Shown piece by piece: positions 55,566 through 64,000 of a DNA stretch of 64,000 bases. A program made the position numbers and the translations under genes. Origin of the DNA: Prochilodus magdalenae. Its lineage: Eukaryota > Chordata > Actinopteri > Characiformes > Prochilodontidae. The stretch lies in contig JAMWET010001633.1 in NCBI GenBank assembly GCA_024036415.1, positions 308,001 to 372,000 on the forward strand, read 5' to 3'. The first letter of the stretch is position 1. Every line of letters starts with the position of its first letter. The notes beneath the pieces were generated by a model. The model was given only the letters and a program-made list of their open reading frames with translations, did no database searches and was not told the origin of the DNA.

Positions 55566-56589
55566 CACTATTATGATATCCTTTTGTGGACCACTATCAT
55601 GTGTGTACTGTGTTGACAGTCCAAGGCACGCAACAAGTAATTCGAGATCAATTCAAGTGGTTACTCCAGTCCTGCTTGTAATATGATGACTGTATACGAT
55701 GTGGCATGAGTGAAGCCACTATGCCTTTTATTCTCATTTCCTGTGCCACCTTAACAGGAACTACTCAGCAGCTACATTTCGAGACTTGTACAAACGTTAA
55801 CATGTTACTGTGGCACAGTTAAGATGGAGTGGAAATCCAAATGCCTAGCTAACATCCGTCTTGTGAGATTAGAGAATCTGGAACAGGCAGCGCTCCACAG
55901 AGCTGATTACTGTTTACCAATGTAGCAATATCTAGACCATGTGAAGATTAACAGCAGCCTCAAGAACTGCCAAGAATAAAACCGCTACTGAAGGAAGATA
56001 AGGACAAATATGAGCAGATGGGCAGAGGCGAATGCTGACCTTATCTTACTTACCAAGCATTAGCTTGTAGCATATTGACTGACATGATTATGTCACATGT
56101 AAGAACTATATGTAGAAAGCTACATTAGCCTAGTTTTTTATTTTAATTAGCTGATGACAGCCGCATTGGTTATCCTCTCAGGATAAGTCAAGCCCCTAGC
56201 TGAACACCAGCATGGTTCTTCCATACTGGCTTTAATGTCGGTTTATGTGGGCGCGTATCTAGTGATGCTGATTTTGGTTCCCCAGCATGGGTCCATACTA
56301 GCATACACAGCGGCTCCAAAACACACAACACATGCTGGATTTGCAGGTGATTAGCGCGATAATCACTTGATCCCACGTGCAGCGAAGCGTTCCCAAGAAG
56401 CTTAGTCTAATGCTGCATTACATAGTTCTAAGTGATGAAGATTTTAAATGAAAAGTGTGTGTTTCTAAAAAGATTGTTTATAGCAAGTAGTTTAGTAAAT
56501 TCAGATAATGTTGCCTAACAGAGGTCTTTCAAATGATAAATCCCAGCAGAATGCCATTCTCACTTGAATCAAACCGAATATACTAGAAG
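55566..56589. other. Intron, no recognised element
   Basis: Unique text without supported feature. Confidence 0.5.
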
Positions 56590-57200
56590 TTGTCAAAGGT
56601 TTCAGAGGCTAACTTAAAGTGAGGAGGGTCAGAGGGCCAGGTCCGTTCTGCGAGATTATCTGGTGATGGCTGAAATAGCAGTGGGCTTTTGTAATGAAGG
56701 AATGTGTCGCTTGACGAGATATTAAAGTAGACGGCCAACTAATGACAAAAAAACAGCCAGGACAAAGAGCTCTAGCATTGTGGTGCTCTGGCATGCCGGC
56801 CTCCTGGCGTGGCTGGGACTGAATGGAGGCCGATGCTGGGGTTATAGCATGCTAATGAAGGCTAACACATCCTCTCTCTGTGACAAGGAGCGGGGTTAAT
56901 TACCATAACAACTGGACGCTAATGGCAGTGAAGTCGCGTTGAGCCAGCGATGGACGCTTTGGAAGAGATGGTCAACATTACCCCCCCCCCAAAACCCACC
57001 CGTGCAACCTTCCCCCGAAACTGGAAATAACAGCAAAGGCTTTGATTTCCAAAAGTGCTGATGGACTGGCGAGGTCAAGCTGTCTTTGTTTAAATAATTA
57101 ACCGGTGTGTGCGTAGCTTTTGTCGTAGCGGAGACCCCATGAAGAGCCGCTGGAGAGGAAATGAACTGCATCAGCAGTGGCTCTCAGTGTGTCAGGGGTT
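56590..57200. other. Candidate conserved non-coding element (unverified)
   Basis: Long repeat-free block of balanced composition. Words include TTGTAATGAAGG, GTTAATTACCATAACAAC, TTTGTTTAAATAATTAACC and CATGCTAATGAAGG. A run of ten C near 56982 interrupts it. Confidence 0.3.
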
Positions 57201-58729
57201 TGCTGAAGCTATTTGGTGGAGTTGTTTGATTTGCACTGAATCTGAGAGGTTTCGGTGGAAGTGAAAAAAGGCTAAGCGGCATCCGCAGAGCTATTCACAG
57301 ACACTGTGACCCAAAACATTGGGTGGACACTGTTTAAACTAAATCCAGTGTGGACCTTTTGTTATGCTTGAATGTCTTTCCAAACACTCCAGTTAATCAC
57401 GAGGCGATTGGTATCCAAACTCTACACAAAGACGTTTGGGAGGAACAATCCCTTCATTGTGTTAATGAGGTAGCAAACCCATCGCGGAAAGACCCTATCA
57501 GTTAATGACTTGTGAGATGGGATTGCACTGATTTAAGAGAGTTCACATTCAATTCTGCTGACATAGAGCTCTTGGGAAAGACAAAAACACGTCAAATGGG
57601 TCTAAACCTCAAAAGGAAATCAATGACGTTCTTCAGAGCTTCTAAAGTACTGTATAATGGAAAACTCCTAGGAGCCACTGAACAAGAACCTTTGGTAGCC
57701 TGTGTGCAATACTGTGACCTAAACATTTACAAGTTTTGCATTTTTCTACTCCGTACAAGTTGTTGCAGATTAAATTTTTGATAGCGATATGTGTATTTTT
57801 TACAAATTTGCTCAGAAAAGAAATTAGATACGTGCCAAACTACAGTTCATCTCAAACCCAGTCAATGTATGCAACATTTCTCATTTCAGCATTGTTGTAA
57901 GGATATTATAAAATTATTTAATGTGTTTTGTGCTTTTTGGTACCTGTTTTACGGCATAAAACAAAACTACAGACAGAAGTTTGGAGAAAATTGACCCTGT
58001 CAATTATTTTTCATATTTGCGGATAAACTGTGTCTATAACGTGCCATTAAAATGTCAACACTAGACCAAAACAAGTTTAATTCACAGTAAAATAAAGCTA
58101 AGCCATGGCTTACCGGGAACAAACTTTAACTTGCATTTGTCTTCAAATTTAGTGCATAATTTAAAACATATAAAATGGATTATTGGGACAAATATTCCAG
58201 GGGTGCCTCTGCATAACCATGTCTTGTCATATATCACTGGAAAGCTTATGTCCTGTAGAATCTAACTGGATTATCCAAATAAGCTTATTTACTTAGCAGT
58301 AATGACAACTCTGCGTAATGCAGCTCTAAGGCTTTTTGGTCAAAATCAGCTTTTTGCACTGATTACTGCATTAGCATCCATTAAGCCTTAGATGTTCCTT
58401 CCCAGTCTTACTTGGAAGGATATTACTATTGCTGTCTCTTAGAAGGCAGCATTGTCCAATGTGTCAATGCTGGTGTTTCCTGATATATATTTGATTAGAT
58501 GAACAATTCTAAGTTTGGCATGCACTCGTACAACAAGCCACTTTTAACTTGTAATGTATGCAAAGAGCCATTTAGGTTTGAAATGGTACTATATTACTTA
58601 GGGTTCTAGATAAAACCAACATTTCACTTAAAGAAGCATATGTTTAAGACTGTAGAGAACATTATTCAAATAAAATAAATAACTGGCAGCACATTAAATA
58701 CATTCACAACAAGACACTAGATTCCTAAA
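57201..58729. other. Intron, no recognised element
   Basis: AT-rich unique text with short open frames. Confidence 0.5.
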
Positions 58730-59225
58730 ACCGCTTTTCCACTGGTACCAGCTCAAATCGGCTCCACTGTACTCTCTGTTTTTGGGTTTTCCATTAGGAG
58801 GCCTGGCGCAGGATTCCATTTTTGGTATCATTTAATAAAATATATGTATGTATGTTAATAAAGTAACATGACACACTGCAGACTTCTGATTGATCAGAGA
58901 GAATCGTCCCTATAGAAGCTTATCCACCATAAACACTGACACCAAAGCTAGCTACCAGGATAGTGTACCCTCTTGTGTTGGTATTGAGCAACCAGAATCA
59001 TCTCATCGTCTGAAATCTAGGGTAGTATTTCCCAAAGTCTCCTGTTTTTTCCCTTGGTGTTCCAAACCAAATTTCTCTCTGTCATGTCATTGGCAGTTCC
59101 AAACGGCATCGCTATGATGACCACCTGTATTTGAGGAGGTACGTCTGCAGTGGAAAACCAAGTAGCTGGTAGCAAAAGCAAGCAGAGCGGATCAAGTTTG
59201 AGCCGAGCCAAGCTATACCATGCAG
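58730..59225. mobile_element. Probable foldback DNA transposon (about 495 bp)
   Basis: Left end CCGCTTTTCCACTGGTACCA with GCTCAAATCGGCTCC; right end GAGCCGAGCCAAGCTATACC-ATGCAG, roughly the inverse with mismatches. This is a frequent fish element type. Older than the solo LTR, judging by divergence of the ends. Confidence 0.5.
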
Positions 59226-59379
59226 TCAGCAGCTTAATATAGCAAAAATATAATGGAAAACATCCAGAAACAGCAAAAATGAAATAAATATTTAAAACCC
59301 TGACACAGGCAGAACTGTGAATATGGTATGATGGTCTAGCCTTGAGGGAGCTCGATGCACCGATAATGAGCGGTCAGCT

Positions 59380-60690
59380 ACTGCCCACACAGCACAGAAA
59401 TCTGCATTGCGTGCAGTAATGTTTTCAGGAGGAACCTGAACGTTTCAGAGGGTTCCACAGAAATCAATTCGGTCTGATGATATAACGACAACTCAAAGAA
59501 CCATCCGAATGCTTCATTGGCTCTTGGCATGGATAAGTGGCAGTTCTCCATTATGGAGAACATGTACATAGTTGTTCAAAGAACCTTTTAAAAACTGTTC
59601 TGTAAAGCACCAACATGAGTTCAGCTCCTCTTACAAGTCTAAGTGTGCCCTTAACACAGACGGTTCTTTAAGGATTCTTTAATAAAGTCAGAAGCTATAC
59701 ACACAACCACAACACCTCAGAGAACCATACAAATGCATTACTGGTTGTTGGTATGGCTGAAATGTCTCTCTTCCATAAAGGAGAACATCTATGGGTCTTC
59801 AAAGAATCTTGTAAATTGTTCTGTAGAGCTGCAAAATGGTTTAACTATGGTTACAAGTTAAAGGCACATCCTTTAAAAAAGGGGTACAAAAAGGTTATAA
59901 GTATAGTCAAGTGTTTACAGAACTATAACAACTCAAAAGAGTATCTGAATGCTTCATTGGCACTTGGCCTGGCCAAATGTTTATTCTCTACAATGGACCC
60001 ACAAATGGACCTTCTTAGAACCCTTAAAACTGTTCTGTAAAGCACCAAAATGGGTTCATAGGATAACATCAATATGGTACCTTAAAGAACCTTTAAAGCT
60101 GTTCTGTAAAGCAAACAAAAAGGTTTAGCTACAAAAGTACACCCTTAAAAAAGGGGGTTCTCCTAGGGTTCCTTATAAACGCAAGGGTTACAGAACTACA
60201 CCAACTCAAAAAACATCTGAATGCCTTATTGCTTCTTAGCTCCTTAATGGTTCTTGGCTATTCTCTATAATTGAGAAAATGGAGACGGTTCTTTAAAGAA
60301 CCTTTAAATGGGTTCAGCTACTGTTACAAGATTAAGTCCACCCGCAAAATAAGTGTTCTTTAATAAAGTCAAGAGCTATACACACAACCACAACACAGAA
60401 CCTTCTAAATGCTTCATTGGCTGCTTGTATGGCTAAACAGCTCTACTGCATAAAGAACATCTGTATGGTTTTTCAAAGGAGCAAAAATGGTTCAGCTACT
60501 TTTACAAAGGTACATTATCAACAATGGGGTTCTTCAAGGGTTTTTAATAAAGCCAATGAGCTATACACACAACCACAGCACTCCAAATGGCTCTTTGCAT
60601 GGCTTTGTATTCATTGTCTGCGTTGCTGTATAGGGATCTTCAAATAAACCAGAAAGGGTTCCATTGCTGTTACAAGTTTAAACAGCCAGC
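59380..60690. repeat. Degenerate tandem array, units of about 180-270 bp (six copies)
   Basis: AATGCTTCATTGGCT-like words recur near 59507, 59733, 59949, 60219, 60407 and 60586. Each is followed by CTCCAT(A)A-GGAGAACAT, TTCAAAGAACCTT, CTGTTCTGTAAAGC and a GGTTCTTTAA segment. Such GGTTCTTTAAAGAACC repeats are common in fish. Confidence 0.75.
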
Positions 60691-61340
60691 AACACTGTCT
60701 AGCTGCTTTCCCCACAGATACGCTGACAGACAGCACTAAGCGTAGAACCCAGTTTACAGTCCAATTTCAGAGTCATCTACACTAGCATCTTAATTATTCA
60801 TCAAATGAATCTCTGTCTAAAAAGTTCCACAATCGGAAATAACAAAGTTCCCTCGGGATGGCAGTTTGGAAAGTCTGTTGCGCCTCAGGTCAGGCCAGGT
60901 CCTAAAGGTCCAGTCTAAAGAGGCAGAAGATTCTAAATGGAGAACTCTATACTTACAGTTGCAAACAGGCCTTCACGAACAGCAAAAAAGAAAGAGAAAA
61001 CTGTGATGAATGGCTGGGGACAGCGCTGCAACGGACACTAACAAGCTCCAGAAAGAAATGGCGTGCACATCCTCTGGTGCATTATAATGAAAACAAAGGA
61101 GGTGAGCTTTAAAAGTGTACTTTATCTCCACTTTGAAGGGCCTTTGACAACCTCATTAACTCAAGCATAAAGAAAAAACTGAACTAGCTCAGGAAAATTA
61201 ATTATCGTTTTGCTGTGCAGGGCATGTTTACTGAGCTTCGCTCTTGGAGAGAGAGCTGCAGAGTTTTAAATGCTGCGCTCATTTTTAGTGGATTGAAATC
61301 GAGAAATTAAGCCATAAACAACACATAGCACAGGGCAGTA
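60691..61340. other. Intron, partly possible regulatory sequence
   Basis: 61110-61330 is repeat-free with CCTTTGACAACCTCATTAAC and GAAAATTAATTATCG; no further support. Confidence 0.3.
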
Positions 61341-61354
61341 AGTATCAGAGAGCT

Positions 61355-61500
61355 TCACAGTCTGTTAGCTCCACCTTGTCGGTGTACAGTTAAAGCTGAG
61401 TTTGTTATTTAGCCCTCTAACCCGTGGCAAGTGGTCAGTTTCCTCCATGTCAGTGTCACTGATGGGCCGAACATGGTCCACTACCTAGACAATATCTGGC
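61355..61500. mobile_element. TIR-element body preceding array 4
   Basis: GTTAGCTCCACCTTGTCGGT, GTACAGTTA and later CATGTCAGTGTCACTGATGG repeat the body sequence that also precedes array 1 at 6580. Confidence 0.7.
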
Positions 61501-62325
61501 ATGTTTAATAAAGTGACCGCTAAGTGGAAGTGCAGCATAGGTATTTCTAATAAAGTGGCCCGTAAGTGGAAGTTAAAGGTAGGTGTTCCTAATAAAGTGG
61601 CCAGTAAGTGGAAGTTAAAGGTAGGTGTTCCTAATAAAGTGGCCAGTGAGTGAGAGAACAAGGTAGGTGTTTCTAATAAAGTGGCCAGTGAGTGAAACTA
61701 TAAAGTAGGTGTTTCTAACAAAGTGGCCATTAAGTGGAAGTACAAGGTAGGTGTTTCTAATAAAGTGGCCAGTGAGTGGAAGTACAAGGTAGGTGTTTCT
61801 AATAAAGTGGCCAGTGAGTGGAAGTACAAGGCAGGTGTTTCTAATAAAGTGGCCAGTGAGTGGAAGTTATAGGTAGGTGTTCCTAATAAAGTGGCCAGTG
61901 AGTATAAGTACAAGGTTGGTGTTTCTAATAAAGTGGCCAGTAAGTGAGAGAACAAGGTAGGTGTTTCTAATAAAGTGGCCAGTCAACAACTATAAAGTAG
62001 TCTACACAAGTGTCCATTAAGTGGAGGTACAAAGGTGTGTTTTCTAATAAAGTGGCCAGTGAGTGGAAGTACAAGGTAGGTGTTTTCTAATAAAGTGGCC
62101 CATTGAGTGGAAGTACAAGGCAGGTGTTTCTAATAAAGTGGCCAGTGAGTGGAGTGGAAGTAATAATAGTGGCCAGTGGTAGTACAAGGCATGTACCTAA
62201 TAAGTGGCCAGTGAGTGGAAGTTAATAGTACTAATAAAAGGTTGGTGTTTCTAATAAAGTGGCCAGTAAGTGAGAGAACAAGGTAGGTGTTTCTAATAAA
62301 GTGGCCAGTGAGTGAGTAGGTGTTT
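61501..62325 (+). repeat. 42-bp minisatellite, array 4 (about 19 units, partly rearranged)
   Basis: Same core GTTTCTAATAAAGTGGCCAG. Units between 61980 and 62240 are shortened or scrambled, with deletions of 5-20 bp. Some units have GTTAAAGGTAGGTGTTCC, the variant closest to the assumed transposon terminus. Confidence 0.95.
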
Positions 62326-63118
62326 CCTAACTGACTGGGCGTGTAACATACTGTGTTTAGTTAATTCCAGTTGTTTCCCTGAAGGTCTCAGACCGGCTTG
62401 TATTTGTCGGCAGTGAAAGACGGTTGGGAGTGAAAAGTAATTTGTCGTCACCTGTAGAATAACAGGATCTCACGGACAAGCTGTTCCGATATAAAAAAAA
62501 AAAAACACACGGCGGAAAAGCAAACTGGCATGATCGGTCTGTGACTCAATGTAAACACGAGTTAGAGAGAGTGCTCTCTCTTTCTGTCTTTCTCTCTCGC
62601 TCTGTTTATTTTCCAGCCTCCAGTCTGCCTTGAGCGATGGACACCGTCAAAATAAACATGCCAGGCTCTGCCACAGTATAACTACTGTTGTCAGAACAAA
62701 GTACCGGCCGTCAACACCCAGTGTCATGGTGCCTGTTCGCGAGCGCGTACATGTGCGCTGGGAGTTTATTCAGCTAAAAGCTGTGCTGATGGAGAGCTGT
62801 GAGGGCTTTGCTATGTGTCTGACCTAAAACCACAGGAGAAACCCTGCAGAGCTTCTGCTTCAGCTACTGCACAAGAAAAACAGCAGCACATACAAACCTC
62901 ACTTTCACAGGGTCCCAGATGCAGGCTGTCAGAAAACCCAATAGAAGAAAGTGGTGAACTGAAATCACTAGGGTCTACATCATTCCCATACAAATATAGA
63001 ACATCAACACAATAAAATAAAATAGTTTTGATGTAATATATTTAATTCACGATGCAGGGTAGAGGAAGACAACAACACATTTTGGCTTTTGCTTAATAAT
63101 AAGCATTTGGTATGTTAA
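62326..63118. other. Intron, no recognised element
   Basis: A CT-rich stretch at 62570-62610 and an A run at 62490-62503. Short overlapping open frames at 62630-63015 without support. Confidence 0.45.
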
Positions 63119-63647
63119 TAAGCTCACCAGACAAAAAATAAAGTCACCTTGCAAGTTAAGGTGGCAGGCTCCTGCAGAAGGCACTGCATAAGGATGACGA
63201 GGCTGTAAGACCTGTGGGGTGTGAGTGACGGGATCCATAGATTGGGAAAAGGTGGTACAGTGCAGTGAATGTCTCGTTCCATGTGTGGAAAATGTCTCTA
63301 AAGCAGATGTTAATGATTGGCTAAAAGGAGTGACTGCATGTGGGTGTGCTAAAGTGTGAAGGAAGTAACTAAATCCGCAGGTGTATGGAACAGTATGGTC
63401 ATACGGGTCTACCAGCACTGGCTAAAATCCCAGTCTACAGGGAATTCTCCTTGGAATTGTGCCAGGGAAGGCATCCACCAAATCTGACCCAACTGCAGAA
63501 CTCTCTGATGTACGAGTGGCTGAACACTGATGTGGCCTACATCCAGAAACTCGTCCAGTTCATGCCCAATCCATTCACAGCTGTTATTCGTACTTGTGGA
63601 GGTGTTACATGCTATTAGGTACCACTCAGTCAGGTGACCAAACAAAC
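63119..63647 (+). mobile_element. Family B non-autonomous derivative, copy 3
   Basis: Left end TAAGCTCACCAGACAAAAAA-TAAAGTCACC, right end CAGGTGACCAAACAAAC. Inside are the promoter-proximal block, a helix-turn-helix relic and the C-terminal LQNSLMYEWLNTDVAYIQKL, but no catalytic middle. Confidence 0.78.
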
Positions 63648-64000
63648 ACCCATTCTGCCCATTTTCAGATTTTTGAGGAGCTCACTCACTGGTTGGTCAG
63701 GTGTCAGAAAAACTCCCGACTAAGCCTGACTAAGCCTGACTAAGCATGACAGCAGCCAGAGACATCACAAAGGAGGAGACAGGTTACTGGGTGGAAAATG
63801 AACGGGATCGTCTGTGACACTTAAAATGCCGTCTGTTTACAGAGAAGGTCCAACCCTACGCTAAAAATAGCCATTCAGGTTATTACACAGGCTGCAAACA
63901 TCCCTCTGTACTTGGACTCAGTTATGGACATCTGCTCAAGCACAGCAGCCACGTTTATTCAGCGTTATTAAGCCAAACTACAACATTATACGGTTATTAG
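63648..64000. other. Intron, no recognised element
   Basis: A short triplicated word GACTAAGC(C/A)T near 63718-63748. Nothing else. Confidence 0.5.

Overview
The window is a piece of a vertebrate nuclear genome, almost certainly a teleost fish. It is AT-rich, dominated by introns and repeats, and carries several kinds of repeat typical of fish: Tc1/mariner relics, tRNA-derived SINEs with a fish-type tail, LINE 3' ends and very long AT, GT and TCTA microsatellites. No bacterial or viral gene organisation is present. I suspect an ostariophysan (characin or catfish type) from the TIR-derived minisatellites, but that is only an impression.

Only one gene can be supported: the middle part of anos1 (kal1, anosmin-1, the extracellular-matrix glycoprotein lost in X-linked Kallmann syndrome), on the minus strand. 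Seven complete internal exons were reconstructed from splice sites, reading phase and family resemblance: 30714-30776 (cysteine-rich box), 27935-28157 (end of the cysteine box plus the whole WAP domain), 16433-16617 and 15672-15801 (fibronectin III-1), 8876-9081 and 4670-4817 (FnIII-2), and 4449-4577 (first half of FnIII-3). A probable eighth exon is cut by the window edge at 1-14. All phases agree, and the joined pieces total 1098 nt or 366 codons without a stop. Exon 1 (signal peptide) must lie beyond 64000, so intron 1 exceeds 33 kb. The second half of FnIII-3, FnIII-4 and the C-terminus lie before position 1. The FnIII-1 halves are separated by a GC-AG intron.

Everything else is intron. 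1-8.9 kb holds AT microsatellites, a Tc1 relic, a 42-bp minisatellite and a solo LTR with perfect 5-bp target duplications. 9-15.6 kb holds a TCTA array, a TIR element, a tandem duplication and Tc1 relics. 16.6-27.9 kb holds Tc1/mariner relics and paired dispersed repeats. 28.2-30.7 kb holds a LINE 3' end and a Tc1-like transposase relic. 30.8-64 kb (intron 1) holds four minisatellites (42, 41, 45 and 33 bp units), SINEs, a LINE nested in a Tc1 relic, and several unique blocks of mixed base composition that could be conserved regulatory elements.

Most long open frames here are artefacts of minisatellites whose unit is a multiple of three, or of dinucleotide arrays. I found no new gene system. 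The points most worth a second look are the GC-AG intron, the transposase relic just beyond the WAP-exon splice donor, the CT-microsatellite that forms the WAP-exon polypyrimidine tract, the minisatellites that grew from a transposon terminus, and the solo LTR.
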